Source: Phalacrocorax aristotelis | Lineage: Eukaryota > Chordata > Aves > Suliformes > Phalacrocoracidae | Assembly (NCBI RefSeq): GCF_949628215.1 | Contig: NC_134276.1 | Span: 57,825,733 to 57,889,732 of the forward strand | DNA length: 64,000 bases | Direction of reading: 5' to 3' | Shown here: in pieces, positions 33,001-48,000 of the stretch | Position numbering within the stretch: position 1 is the first letter of the stretch | Layout of the letters: each line of letters begins with the position of its first letter | The notes under the pieces: generated by a model | The model's input: the letters and a program-made list of their open reading frames with translations, nothing else | Told to the model about the DNA's origin: nothing | Database searches by the model: none | Made by a program: the position numbers and the translations under genes

Positions 33001-36000
33001 CTTCTATGACAAAGTGACTTGCCTAGTTGACATGGGTCGGGCAGTGGACATTGTCTACCTGGACTTCTCCAAGGCCGTTGGTAGAGTCCCCCATAGTCTC
33101 CTCCTGAGCTGATGTGTTCTGGTCTAGGCAAGCAATCTGTGCAGTGGGTGGGGAACTGGCTGACAGGCCGCACCCAAAGGGTGGTGATAAATAGCTCCGT
33201 TTCCAAGTGGCAACCTGTCACAAGTAGAGTCCCCCAGGGATCAATATTGGGCCCAATGTTATTCAATATCTTTATAAGTGATCTGGATAATGGCATCAAG
33301 TGTAGCCTGATGAAATTTGCTGATGACACCAAGTTGAGTGGGGAAGTAGACACTCCAGAAGGGAGAGCTTCTCTGCAGGGAGATCTGGATAGGCTGGAAG
33401 AGTGGGCCATCAAGAACCTTATGAAGTTCAGCAAGGACAAGTGTAAGGTCTTGCACCTTGGAAAACATAATCCAGGAGTGCAGCACAGACTGGGATCCAC
33501 CTGGCTGGAGAGCAGCTCTGTGGAAAGGGACCTGGGGGTCCTGGTGGACAGAAAGCTCAACATGAGCAAACAGTGTCTGCTGCGGCCAAGAAGGCCAACA
33601 GAATGCTGGGTTGCATCAAAAAGGGCATCCCCAACAGAGATAAAGAAGTCATCATCCCACTCTACTCAGCGCTTGTCAGGCCACACCTGGAGTGCTGTGT
33701 GCAGTTCTGGCCCCCACTGTACAAAAATGATGTGGACAGGCTGGAAGGGGACCAGAGAGGGGCCACCAAGATGATCAAAGGACTGGGAAGCCTGCCATAT
33801 GAGGGGAGGCTGGGAGAGCTGGGTTTGTTCAGCCTTGAGGAGAGGAGGCTCAGAGGGGATATCATCACCATGTACCAGTACTTAAGGGATAGCTACAAAG
33901 AAGATGGAGAGTCCATTTTTACAAGGGGTCACATGGAGAGGACAAGGGGGAATGGACACAAGTTGCTCTTGGGGAGATTCCGATTGGACACCAGAGGAAA
34001 ATTTTTTTACATTGAGGACAGTCAGCCATTGGAATAATCTCCCCAGGGAAGTGGTTGACTAGGCCACGTTGGATACCTTCAAGAGTTGTCTGGACAGGGT
34101 GCTGGGCCATCTTGTCTAGACTGTGCTCTTCCTAGAAACGTTGGACTAGATGATCCCTGAGGTCCCTTCCAACCTGGGATTCTGTGATTCTGTGTGAATG
34201 TATAGACAGGAATAGAAACACGTATTCAGTGCCTTCTCACAATGTGGTGCTTTACAGTGTTTATTTACTTTGACATTGTTTTTGGGCCAGGGAAGACATG
34301 CTATATGTTTTTGAGGCTGCAGGTTGTTTTAGTATGGGAAGATGTGACTTCTGCATCTATATCACTAAGTGTTTGTTATATGAATTGTATTATCACTGTA
34401 TGCATTTTGTATGCTCAAACTGGTCATTCAGAACCTTTATCTTTTTGTTTTTCTTTAAGGAGCTGAATGTGGAATAAATGCAGAAGTAGAAAAACAGCTT
34501 GAAATGGGAAAGAAGTTATTGGCTGCTGGGCAGCTAGCAGATGCTTTGTCTCACTTTCATGCAGCTATAGGTAAGTATCTCAGGAAAGTGACTCTTGCAC
34601 TGAAATGCCTTTGGTGTTTTTTTTCCTACTGTTTGCTTCATTAAGTATCCTGCTTTCTTACAAGTTGTGTTCCATGAGTAACAGAAGTTGAGGCACCTTT
34701 GTGCAGTAGTTTAGATGGGAGCCAGCAGAGATGCAGTAGAATACTTATGCTTTGGTTTTGATAAAATAAACTGTTAAATTAACTACATGATACTTAGTGA
34801 ACACTAAGTTACTGCTGTTCTGTAAGCTAGTTGTAAGAAGCCATTATCATTGACTGTGGTATCATTTGATGAGGTATTCCCTGTCTCTAATCCCATCAAG
34901 ATTAGGTTTTATTTTTATAAAGTCTTTTGAAGTATGACTTTGAAAGTTTGAGTTCATCCATGCTTTCTTCTTTCCAGCACTGTAAAAAATTCAGTATTTA
35001 AAATGGTGTCCGTCCCGTCCCCCCCCCTTTTTTTTTAAATTAAATCTTGAAGTGGACGATACCTTAGTGAAACTGATGCTACAAGTCTGAGATACTGAAC
35101 TGGTAGTGAAGAGTATATTGACTGTCCATCTCTTATACTCAACTAGTGAGTGAGTTCTTGCTTTGTTGTTCTCCATTTTCAGCAAACCGTGGAGTTAATC
35201 GTTTGCTTCTATAAATTTTAAAGCAACTTTTCTGGTTAAAATCCTTGAATTGAAGCACAGAGACAGATGGTACCAGCAAAGAGCAGTGTCCATTAACACT
35301 AAAATTTCTGAGTTGCAGGGGGCTTGTTATTTTTTAAGTAATTGGACTGTACAAGTGCATAATTTTCTCTGTGAGAGGAATAATACCAAGGTATTACGCA
35401 GTAATGAGTTATAATGTTGAGACTTTTCTATTTATGCCTTGGTCTAACAGTGATATTTAAATGAAATATCTGCTGATTCTGAGCTATTAATAACTTCAAG
35501 GAGTTCTCAAAGATCACCTTCCCTTATACGAAGGGAGTGGAGGGGGGAACTTCCTCTTTCTGTGCTACAGAAGCTCCTTATTCCACCCAGAGGCAGCCTG
35601 TTACTCCTTTTGCCTTATGTTTCACTGCCAAAGCCATTCCTGTGGGATCTGAGTAGTGTTACAACATGGTTTATTCCTTTATTATTGGTTGGCAAGCTTT
35701 ACCTTGGATTTGGTGAAAAGTCCAGTTCAGCCTGTGACCCTGCAAAGGCAGCAGCAGCGTGAGGTGCCTGCATGGGGTGAAAGCCTCTGCTTTGCCAGCA
35801 GTGCTCGAGCAGCTGGTAGAACTACGGTGTGGCCACCTCTGTTGTGACTTTGTTGGGATTCTTAGTTGGATGGTGATTTGAGCCTTATTGCCTAAACTGT
35901 CATCAGACTTCTTTCTTCTTTGTATTTTGCCTTTTTGAAAAGACTTTAAGCGTGATTTGCCTGCTCTGTGTGTAGAGGAGGGGAGAAGAAGTTTCATTAA

Positions 36001-39000
36001 TCCTTTTTTGCTGAACTGCGTCATTGTAGACTGTGTGGTAAATAGATCTTTTTGTCTTTCCCTCAGCCAGCCTATTTTTCTTTTTTGCAAACATCTAAAA
36101 ATAAAAGAAAGCTACTGTCCATTTTTTCTCTCTCTTCATTTAAATTTCCAACTCTCTTCTTCATTGCTGTCAAGTTGATGGCTTATGCCTTCTCTCTGGG
36201 TAAATGTCAATTGCTGATCATTATTGCAGAAGATGGCAAAACCATCTTCTGATTGTCAGAAAGATCATCCGGTGCTGGAACATACTTTCTGGGTTAGCTC
36301 TTCCCTATCTTTCATCCTTTGTGTATTAATAAAGTTCCTTAATTTCAGTTATTGATTTGTGCCTACCCTACACATTTAGTTGTATGCAGTAGGACTTAAT
36401 ATTTCCTTCTTTTTTTAAAGGTAGCAATATTTGAATTTACTTGATGATTGTAATGCTGGTGTGTGAATTATTACATTTCAGTGCTGGATGTTAGAATTTC
36501 CACAGCCAAGATATTGTAGAGGAAGAATGCAGATACGTTTTCCTGTGAGAACTGAGCTACTGTTTCGGTAATGGAGGTGGCCAGCTGTGAAGCTCAGTTA
36601 CCGACCATAAGATTTTTGGCAATGCTATTTGTTCCGTTAATTTTAAAGCTCAAATTTAACCTCAAATGAGGTGAGGAAGAGAAATACTTGTTTTGTTCCT
36701 CAGATATGGATGTTCCTGTCTACAAATTCTGCATTGATTTTTTTTTTTTTTAATAGCACAGTAAAATGTTTACTGTCTTCTATTGCATATGGTTGTTTGA
36801 GTGGTTGAAGTTACCTTTCCTTGAGAGCCCACAGTAACTGTAATCTCTTTCTTTCAAATATTTGGTTTCAGAGTCTGATGTTTGTCTCCTGTAAGGATGT
36901 ATGTACATGTGCAGGCCTAGAGAGTGTTAAAATTGCTGGATCTTGGAAGTTTGTCCAGCAGACAATGTGGAATGTCTGAGCCTTGAAGTTTGCCTTCAGG
37001 TTTTGCTAATGTACACGTGCTTGCCTGCCATTGAGAGGGGGTGTTGGTGCCCACATGAATATTAAAGAAAGAAGTTGCTGCTATTTCAAAGAATGATGTA
37101 AAGGGTTTATGCATCTGTGACAATTTAAGACTAACATATTGGTCATTTTGGGATTATCTGCTTGCATCCTGTATGATGGACAGGGACTGGGATGGAGAGT
37201 GATGAATTAACATGCTTTCAAATGTAGGCCTGCAGCTGGAGGTAAAGGGTTAGTGTGTAGTGGCTGTTTTCTTGTGCAAAGCTGAAAAACGTACACATTT
37301 CAACTTAAGTACTTGTAATTATTTGGCATTTGCTGTGTTTCTGTAATCTTTATTGTTAAATAATCAAACTGCACAGAAAATATTGCTTGGATAATGTTAT
37401 AAATGTTAGGTTTTATTGATAAACGCCATTTTTTCAGTGGCTTAGAACTCAGGAAATATATTTTTTAGTCATTACAGTTTCACTGTACCCAAAGTTTCAG
37501 TTGCTTCAAGATAGTATTCTGATTGCTGTTCGTTCACTTGCAGAGGGAGACTCTGATAACTACATTGCTTATTACAGAAGAGCCACAGTGTACTTAGCCA
37601 TGGGCAAATCTAAAGCAGCAATTCGTGATTTAAGTAAAGTGGTCGAATTAAAGGAGGACTTCACTTCTGTAAGTATTACTGGAACTGCAAATTGTTCAAG
37701 TGTAAAAAAAGTACTTTGAAGAAAGTTGTTTTTTCAGATTTTGCTAAGCAGAAAATATGTTATTCAGAAGGCTTTAAGTAGGATAGAATTGTAGCAATGG
37801 TGTATGTGGTTGAATGTACAGTCTAGCCAGTTATTCTAACAACTAATAGTAGTTTTAAGTTCATGCCTCAAGGGTTTGTGCTAAACATTTTCTGTCTCTC
37901 ACTTGTGTCTCTCTTCTCATTCACCAAGGCTTTGCCCTCTGAGAGCGAGGGGGGGAAGAGAGCACAGATGCCTCTGTTTTTCTTCTGTCTTAATCAGCAT
38001 TTGATCTGAGGCATCTCTTCTCTATAGGAACTGTCCTAATCTCACTGCCTTCCAATGGGATTGTTGCAAATTCAGATTTACTTACTCCTTGCTCCCTTCT
38101 GTTTATCGTATGTGGAGAATGATGGAGTCCTCTCCATCTGATTCTCTCATCTCCTTTTTTCATGAGCAGTAGCATGTCCTGCAGAGCTTACAATGAAGGG
38201 GCAAATGTTAAATTCGTTGTTGTATGAAAATATTCTTGGTATAAATCAAAATCTTCTAAGTCATTAACTTGTCTTTTTACATAGCTTCTGTTATTCTGAA
38301 AGTTTAGTGAAATGTGGGGATTGTCTATTATTTATTATTTCTGCTAAATTATTAAAATCTCTAAAGAGTTATAATCAGGAAAGTGGTGTAAGGTAAACAT
38401 TCACTCACTTTCTTTTATGTAACTCTTCAGATGAGCTCTTTCCATGAGCTGCAGCTGCTCATAAACACTGTGGCTTGTTAGCTGTAGTAAAATTGAACTT
38501 TTTCTTGCTGCTAAAGGAAACTGAAACTTATTTTCATACTTTGCTGAATTCCAGTTTGTAAATCAAATTACGTTTCATTTCAGGCAAGATTGCAGAGAGG
38601 ACACTTACTGCTGAAGCAAGGAAAATTTGATGAAGCAGAGGATGACTTCAAAAATGTGGTAAGTTGCAGGCAAATTGGAGGTAGGTTGAACTACATCACT
38701 GCGTTTGAGGTTGGGTTCTGAGCCAAAGTCTCATCTCAACTCATGCTCTAGAGTATATATGTATGTATACCTGAGTTTCTTTCCTGTTCTTTAAAGATAT
38801 TGTAGTTAAGCTGCCTTGTATGAATAAATGACTGAAAAAGTTTCAGTGCAGTGATGAAGATGAAATCAGAAGGTGTCACATGAAGCAGTACAGAACTTCG
38901 AAAAGTGTCTTTTTTTTGTGTCTGCCTGGCACTTCATGATCTTTGCTTGATGATGCCTATAGTAGGGAGCAGTATTCATTCAGAAAGAAAGGATAAATGA

Positions 39001-42000
39001 TGTGAGACTCAAAGCACATAATTTAATCCTGCTTTACTTCACTGTATTCAGGTCACCCTGGGAAATCACTAGCAGCCTCATGGATCAACCGTTGAAGGTT
39101 CTTATCTTTCTTCACTGATGGCAAAAGAATCCTGGGCTCGCTCTTTAGTCACTGGGCTGTTAAAATCAATGAATTTCAGTGGCATGCATCTGTGTGTCTT
39201 CTCATCTGCAGAGGAGTTCTCTGTCTTTCATGAATGTGTTGACAATACTTACTCTGCATGATCAGGAAGTGCCCAGTGTTTCCATACACACATAGTTGGA
39301 TATTACGCACCTAAAACTCACCTAGGTTGTTTTTCCCATTGAATGGGTATTTTTTGCATTTTGGCCTTACTCTGCAAAAATAAACTGATCTAACCCCAGA
39401 ACAAAATTCCTCAGAGAATATGTAAAACTCTCTTCCTTCTCTGTTGCACAATATTTCCGTAAGATGAGAATAAATAAGATTCTTATTCTTGCTTTACTCT
39501 TCAAGGGTTGTTTTTTTCAAGAGCTTGCATGTCCCTTATGCCAAAATTAATAGAATTTGCAAGTGTAACCAATGCTGTTGTGTTGGCTTTCTTTGAAGTG
39601 TGATGGAGAAAGCAGTTCTGCATTACAGATGTTTAATGGAAATCTTACTAGTTTACTAGTTACAGTTATACTGCACATGCTGCAGGGCAGTTGGGAGGAA
39701 TGGCTCTTGCAGGTATAAATGCACCAGGGCAGTCTTTGTGTTTGTAGCGAAGCTACAGTAGCTTATTCTGAAATTCATGTAGCAATGGCTCCTCTGGGTT
39801 CTGCTACTTCCTTCCTGAGTTTCCTAGGGATGCGTGGTCTGCAGTTGCACGCCTGATTGCAGTGCAGCACCGGCTGTTTGCAAATCTGGGAGAATGTCGT
39901 TCAGCTCTGATTAACTGAGGACATAGTTGCTGCAATAGCAATTACGTGATGTCAGTGTCGATTCTGAGTTTCTGTATGCGTCTCTTTGCAGTTACTGTTT
40001 CTTGGAGTATTGCTTAATAACTGCATATGAAAATGCTTCTCCAGCTAACTGTCAGGTAGCCTGCCTTTTTTTTTTGAACCATCTGCAAAAATTTAGATTG
40101 CTGCCTTTGGTCAGTCAGATAGTTTCAGTCTTCAGTCAAGTTTTAAATCTGAAGTAGAAGAAAGTTTCTTTTCAGAAGCTGACTTATGAAGACACCATAT
40201 TGGTCCTAAATCTTTCTTCTAGTTTCCTTGGTTCTGTGAACGATATTGCCTATGTACTTAGAGAACACGGCAAACAGTCTCTTTTGAAGAGCACAATTTT
40301 CAGTTAAGTACAGCATATTCAAGCAAAATAAGACAATATTAATGTAATCCTTTGTGACAGGTTAATTTATTCATATGAGGGGATTAAGTTGTCCTACGTA
40401 CTGTGATATATAAATATATATATTTGAGAGATTTCCCTTGTTTTCTTCTAAATCTTTCAGATAGTCAGTCTGATTATTCTACCAGTTCTCTGTGTGTCTA
40501 AAATACCTAGTTTACTCTTGCAGTGTGTTTGCATCTAAATGAAATTTCATATTTAATCTCGAGAGGAAGTCAGAGTCACAATACTGTGGAATGTGTTAAC
40601 GTTCTGTGTTTTTTTGGTTTTTTGTTTTTTGCATGTGAGAGGAGGGGAGAGAAGGAAGAAGGCTGTTAGGAATTTAATACCTTTCCAAATTATTTCAAGA
40701 CTCTTACATCCAGATTCTATCCTTGGTACCAAAAGTGACTGGGGAAAGGTAAATAGCAGCCACTAGGAAGCTTTGACTTGTAAGTCAGTTGTCAAGAAGC
40801 CAGAAGGAATAAGTTGTACCTTGAAATGAAAATTCCTTTTTCTGCTAGGGCAGGTATGGCCCAAAGAAATTCCAGTGGGATCTCAATAGCTTTTAGGCTA
40901 GAATTAGTTGTGGACTTGGATACCCAAAACTCTGCGTTTTACATGTGAACAGAGTATGTAACCTATGATTCTGCTCTTCAGCTGAGTCAGTGTAGGTCGG
41001 GATGTGAACAGCCCTTTAGCCTCTCACTTTGTTGGCTGCGTATCAGCTGACTAGAATGCTTTCCTTATGGGTAAGCATGTAGCACATCAGCAAACTTTGG
41101 TGTCCAAATCTGGACCTAAATTGGAGAATAACTTTGGCAGTAGTAGTGCATAGGCTCTAAATGTGCAAACAGTCACTCTGAGTCAGTAGACATGCAGCAG
41201 CCTGGTGCTATGTTTTAGTCTGCAGAAGTGGAGTATCATGGAAAGATGGGGTGGAAGTGCTGTGTTTCAAAAAAAAAAAAAAAACCCCCAAAAACCCCCC
41301 AAAAACCAAACAATCACCCACAACAAAAAACAACCTCAAACAAAAAAAAAACCACAAACCCCAACCAAAACACCAAAACAAACCTCCACCCCATCCATCC
41401 CTGTTCTCTGGAAGGGAAGTCTTAATCTGAAGAAAATTAATCCACTTCCTTTACTGTGCCTGGTTTCAGGACATTATCTAGAATAGGTGGTCCTGGGAGT
41501 GTCATATGCTTACAGAAATGAATTGTGGATTGTCAAATATTAAAGTTTTTGCCTTCGGTGTTAAGTTTTTTTCCTGAGGAAAGTTGTGTAGATAAGATGT
41601 GCTTTCTTCTGGTAAAGGCAGCCTTCTTTGAAGTAGGTTGTATGCTGTTTAATGATGGTAGATGTGTTATTGCTTGTGTGATTTCACACAAGAGATTGTT
41701 TGTTTGGGTCAGGTGTTCATTTCAAGGCAGTGGATCAGATTTTAAAATATTCCCCACTTTTGCATTGGAGAAACTAGGTCAGGGTGTGGAAACTAAAAGT
41801 AATTTTACTTGGACTGCTTAAGGACAGGCATATAGGAGTGAGGGGGTTTGTAGTTCACTGTATGACGCTTGCATTAAGAGTCAGTGTCACCAGTGTTGCT
41901 TTCCGTGCCTGCCAGAACTGCAAGGTGACTGAGGTAATGAGCCGTCTGAAAAATGCTGTTTTCTCCTAGCATATTCCAGAAGTCTGTCGCGTACCAGTGG

Positions 42001-45000
42001 AGAGTCTGGAAAACTGCTTTTTTTCCTTCCCCTCCTTCCACCACTCTCCTGGTGTCATGCTCCTTGAAAAAGATCTCAGCAGTTTAGGAGATGCAGTCAT
42101 TTTTGAGGGAGAGAAAGAGTAAGAAATATTCAGCCCATCTAAATGGAGGGAGGGTGACAGGTAAACTTTCCCAGCTTGTAACAGCAATGGTTTTGTCTAG
42201 AGCGTAAATGAATCATTGAAACTATTCTTTACATACAATAGTAAAACTTTCCTTTAGTGTAGACTTGTGGAAAGTAAAAAAAAAAAAAAATCATACCCTT
42301 AAAATCTGTCTACACAGTTTTATGGTACGTGGGAAAAGTTTCATGAGCACCCTAAACTGCTGTAAAGTTATGATTGCTAAGCAGGCCACTTTCTCTCTTT
42401 GGATGCTTCTACCCCAGGTGGCATATCAGTACTGGCTGTCTCGTGAGGCACTGTCACAAGACACCGCCTGAGGGCAGGTGGTGGGAATGCCTGACCCAGA
42501 AGGATGGGAATACTCCTTTCAGGAGCAGAGCCTCTTGAGACCCCAGCCTTCATGCGTTATTTTTAGATTGCTTTGTTTTGTGGGGTTTTTTGGGGTTTGT
42601 CTTTTTTCGTTTGGTTGGTTTTGGGTTTTTTTTTCTCCTCCTCTGCACTTCCTTGTTGACTGGAACGTGTGATTCAGACTTATGCCTTGACATGTTAAGC
42701 AATACTACGTTTCTAGAAACTTCACCTTTTGACCAGCAGATGCACCAAGCTGATGAAGTTCTGTACATGGGCCAGGGTTTTTTTTGGCCTACCGATACAG
42801 AATCACAATTCCTTAATCTTTGGAAGCTCTTTAGCTTTTTCCAGTGCAACCTAGCTACCAGTTTGGAAATCTAAGAGGGTAATAAACCTGTCAGCAGGTA
42901 TCAGCAGAGGGGTCTATTTCTTGTGTTCAGAGTGCCCAGGATGGAACTGGGATTAAGCAGAAGTCTTTAGGTGACTTCAGAAATTGATCACAGTATATGA
43001 ATAGTATTCATTTCTCTGCTCCAACTTTGGTTGAGTGCTTATATGCTTTAAAATGTTCCCTCTATTTTGGTTAGTCATTTCTGAATAATAGGAGTCAACA
43101 GGACAGATCTGTGGGCACATGAACATTCATGTCTAAGGCCTCAGTCTGTGAAAGCCCTGGATTCTTATTTTCTTCTAAGCATGTGATTTTTAGTGAAATT
43201 AAAAGGAATGTTGGCATACTTTGGTTGATGGAAAGCCTTCTGAAAAGGTGACAAAAGTGATGCAAGGCCAGGCAGCACTTTTATATATGCCTTGTAATAT
43301 TGCTTGTGTCCTGGAGAAAATGGCAAGCATTTGAGTTGCTGAATTCTATAGAAGGCACGAAAATAGAACAGAACTTTTGCCTAGTCTATTGGAAAGTGTG
43401 GAAAGGACCAAGTTGTCATATTTCTTTTAAGTTCTCATAATTTTTTTTTTTTAGAATGACTGTAATTTTCACAGTTGCAGTTTGGTGCAATAAATACTGT
43501 AAATTGAGGTGTCCTAAATATGCAATTCTGTCTCCCTTGGAAGTATAAACACCTAAAAGCTGGAAACTGAAGGTGCTGCTCCCAGCTCCACTAGATGTCA
43601 GCCAAGACCAAGTGACCGAGCGCTGTACATCTGCAAATTCTTGTTTTCTAATCTAGAGAAGCCCTCGGCTGTTGCAAAATACACTGGATGATAGTTTTCC
43701 ATGGTTGGTTGGTATGTGTAATAATACTATCTTGGGTGTAGGTGGGGGAGATCTTTTTACGGCACTGTGAGTTAACCTGATCTGAGTAAGTTACTAGGCA
43801 AGCTTGGGTTGGGTATTTGAAGCTCTTTTAAACAGATCAAAGTAACATAGGTTGTTGTTTCCAAATACATTCCTCTGTGATACTGTGATCATCTGTAGCT
43901 TCCTGGCTAAAGAGTAAAAGGTATTTCAGTATTTCCTTGCTTTTTTCTACCTGTCTAACGTCATAGTTGTGTTACCTAATATATTGCTCTGCTAATGCAG
44001 AGCTTTCCTTTGTGCACTGTTCTTGAGTGCATAGATGTCTTGATCTTGGATAACACAAACCCTCAGAATGCTTTTCGCAAGCCTAATCAATTTTTTTTCA
44101 TTGTGTATCTACCAGTGTGAAAAAGGAGAAGATAAAACAGCTTTAAATGTGTAGATGTATGCCTATGTTAGTGGCACTGGACCACTGTAAGCAAGGTATA
44201 AAAACAGTTTGTCTATAACATTTTTGGTTTTTTAATAATTTGGTTTTTAAGCTACAGTATGTAAGAGGTTTTTTTCAAGTTGATAGTGTCTGTTTAATAC
44301 GTACTAAGATCTTCAAATGCTACAGGTGAGTTGCCTGTATCTCTTTAATCTAAACTCCTTGAGAGTAGAGATTTTTGAGTTGTTGGTCGTCTTCTCAAGG
44401 TTGCTGTAACTGTTCTTCATGAGGATTCCTGTACTAAATGCCTAACCTTTTCCTGTATGGTTAATGGGCCATTGCAAAGGAAGATGTAGGGCTATGTAGC
44501 TGGAAAGCAGGATAGGTCATGATAAGCCATAGAACTAGCTTAGCCATGTTTTGTAAGTCTTCCCTATACTTGTGGCAGAAAAGGATCATGAAGCAAAAAG
44601 TTCTCACTAAACTTAATAGGCAGGACACACTTACTCCATGTTCATGATTTCCAGTTCTGTCTCCTGTAAGTGTTCTGTGTTTGGGGATCCTTTTTGGTAA
44701 CAGATAATGCTGTAAAGCTTTGTCAAATAAAAAGCATATTGCTGATCCAGAAAGCATAATTGTAAGATACATGTAGGTGCAACACACTGAATTAATTAAT
44801 ATATTTCAGATGTGCACATGGCATCTTCAGCATAGCAGCATCCAACACAAAATGCAAATGGATCCTGCGTAGTTTAACATTAGCGTCGCTTTAGTGTTTT
44901 GTCACTGCTGATATACCAGTTTGGCTGTATCCGTGGCCTTTTATTAACAATATTTTTCTGAAGTAGTGCTGTATTGTTTTTTCATGTAGCCTTGTGCGTG

Positions 45001-48000
45001 GCTGGTGTAACTTCTGTGTGTGGTTAGAAAGGTCATGTTGACAGGCTTATGAAATACCATGAAGCATGGCAGGTTTGGAGGGAGGATTATGTTGCTTCTT
45101 GAAAACCAGCATGAATTGTTTAGCTCATTAAATGCTTTCCCCATCAGAAAACTTTCAAATACTTGAATTTTGACTGCAAATGCAAGGCAGCCATTCCAAG
45201 GCTGCCTACTTGGAAGAGAAATGATCTAAGAGCTTTCTAGATGCCCCAAAAAATGCTGGGCTTCATGAAGCGAACTGATAATTCCTTTTCGTGCTGTCCT
45301 GGGTGCAGGAAGGTAATGTTGCAAAGTTTTGAGTCAAGTCCTTGAGATAAAGTTCTGGAAGAAGCCAGCTTCTTCACTGAGAGTAATGGGGAGAAGGATA
45401 GGTACACATGCAAAAGCCTTTAAAGCTCGACTTGATAAATTGAGTGGGGTTGATGATTTTGTTCCCTTTAATCTTGCTCGGAGGGGAAAAAGTGGGGTTT
45501 TGCTTACCCTAGTGTCTGTTTCTCCCCTCTTCTGAGACTAGGCTATAAAATGAAGCAGCACCTATGGTAGTAGATCTGTGATAGAGAATTACAGTAACAA
45601 AGCCACTCCTGTATACTGGCCTTTGTTTTCTGCAAAGGAGTTAGGTGCAGGTTTGGGGGGGGGAGGTTGATAGTGAATGAAAGCTGCTATAACAGATAGC
45701 TAGCTCTTGTTGCTGCAACTTAAACTGCAACTAATTTACTCTCCTAATCTAAATGTAGTAAACCTCAGACAGCAACGGATACTGTGCTGAGAACATGTTG
45801 ACTAGTAGCAGCATGCTTGTCCAGGAGACCCGAGCAGAGCATAGCTTTGAGGCCATTGATGAAGCATGTAGAGAAGTGTTAGGTTTGCCTTAGACTGGTA
45901 TTAAATTCAGCTGAAGGGTTTTTTAATACTTTGCTCCTTTCTTGGGAATCTTGCACGCTTAGTGCAAGCAGTTGTTCTGACTTGTGACCTCCAAGCTTAC
46001 TGCTCCATAGGAAAAGGAGGAATAATTGAGAAGTGATTTGTTAGTGATGTGACAGTCCTCTGATCACAGGGCAAAAATACAAGGAAAAAAAATTGGGAAG
46101 TAAACCAAAATGAGAGTATCAAACAACTGCATCACATTTCCAGCTTTTTTTGCTGGAGCTGAATGAACAGGCTTTTCCTTGCTTTAGTTAACATTACTGA
46201 TTAAAACCTTATGGCAATACACTAATTACTTATTAAGAGCTGAGTGTATGTTTTTGTCATACGATAGCATACAAACACTTGATGGCTTTAGTTTGAATGA
46301 TAGCTTGAAAAGTTTGGGGTTTTTTAACTGAACATTTTGTAGTACCTAAAATTATCTAGGATTTTTCACTCAAATGGTCTTTATTGCTATTGGACTTGTC
46401 TGTATGATTGTGTAATTGCTTTTCATATTCTACTGTCGTTTTGCTCCAAATAAATCACAAGAAACATACTGTGTGTCTAAGTAGTACAGTGTTATCGTGA
46501 GGTAAGTTTTAATGGAAGCATAAAGCTTGGCCGTAGCAAAAGCTTTTAATTTTTAAGAGATGAAAATGCTGTGAAATTCAGGGAGAAAATTAAACAAGTC
46601 AGCTGGAACTAAAGAGTTCAGAACTTCAGAGGGTTCTGTAGTCTTCGAACTTTTAAAGTTACAGGTGCAGAAATTGGCCTCTGCTACAGGCTCCAGATTT
46701 GGGCGAGAAAAAAGATGCACAGCACCAGGGGTTTGTAGGCAGAGTTTCTGTTCTAACCAGAAGGAAAGCTTTTTGAGACACATATTAGGAATTAGCCTAC
46801 AAAGAAGAAAACTCTTTGATCACATTCTTCTCCTCTTGCTGAAAGACAGTGTAGGGGATAAAGGAAAAATTTTCAGGTCTAAGTACAACTTGATTTTTGC
46901 CAAAGTAAAATGACACAACTGCATAAGGCTGAAAAAGACTTGAAATAAGGAATCTGAAAGAGGTGGGACCTGTGCATGCTTTTTATGTTGCATCCAGGCT
47001 TTTTCCTTTCATGTACTTAAGGTTTAGAACCAGGGAAGATTTTGTTAAAGGAGACCTGAGGGCTGATGTTATTGAATTATATTAGATACTTAAGCACAAA
47101 ATATGAGTGTTTGATGAACTTCTTGATGAGAAAAAGGGAAAGGGCTATTTCAGGATCAAGGAGGAAAGAAAAGGTACTGGATGACTGTGAGGACTCAGTA
47201 ACATTAGTTAACATTCTGTATATAAAATGCAAGGTATTGCAAGTTTTGCTTTTTAAAGCAAACAAAGAAAAAGCAAGTCCTGCTGGTCCCTTTCCAGAGT
47301 TTTAAAGTCATTTATTCAAACTACACTAATTTTACAAATTACTGCCTGACTTTACAAGGGAATGACTGGGATTTTTTCCTGGCCTGTATTTGTCTTCCTG
47401 GGTGGTAGCAGAGTTGCCTGTGAGAGATTTTGGGGGTTTTTTAGTTTCCTTTGAAAATAAACAAATTGCCTAAACAAATGAAGGCAAGTACAATGTAACC
47501 CCTTCTATTTGCTTGGAGAGAGGGGTTTGAGAAATCAGTTTTCGTAGATAAAACTTTATTTAGGCTTGTTGAAAACTACATATGAAGCGAAGTGCATAAA
47601 TTCCCAGCTGATCCCAGTTGAGCCTTTCCTCCGTCTTAACTTGCTGCTGTAGCCATCCCTTCTGGGGAAAAGAAACACAGCGTTACAGTAATACTATCTG
47701 TGACATGTTGCATTTGTCTGTCATGCATTTATAAATAAGTATTGTGCTCAAAGTGAGATGAGTGGATTTACTTCCTACTGATTCCGGGGAATCCAGTGTT
47801 TATTAGCTGTCTGCAGAGAGATGAATGGACTAGGCTACAACTGAGAGGTCCGTGACTTCCAGGGGTGATGAGGACTGTTGTGTATGATATGCCCAATAGT
47901 AAATGATCAAGTGGGGGAGTTGTAGAATTAGATTTCTGACTTCTGACAATTCTTACTGAAGCTAAAAATGTCCTCCTTTTGTTGAAGTTTGGAGTTGGAA

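Noticed and set aside
33112..33774. A 220-codon frame as a possible host gene
   Set aside because: It is CR1 reverse transcriptase (FADDTKL and neighbouring blocks), not a host gene.
41268..41405. Possible CRISPR-like or telomere-like array
   Set aside because: The units are irregular, and this is vertebrate intronic DNA with simple low-complexity sequence.
41205..41486. Lysine/proline/threonine-rich frame in intron 4
   Set aside because: It is a translation of the A/C-rich simple repeat.
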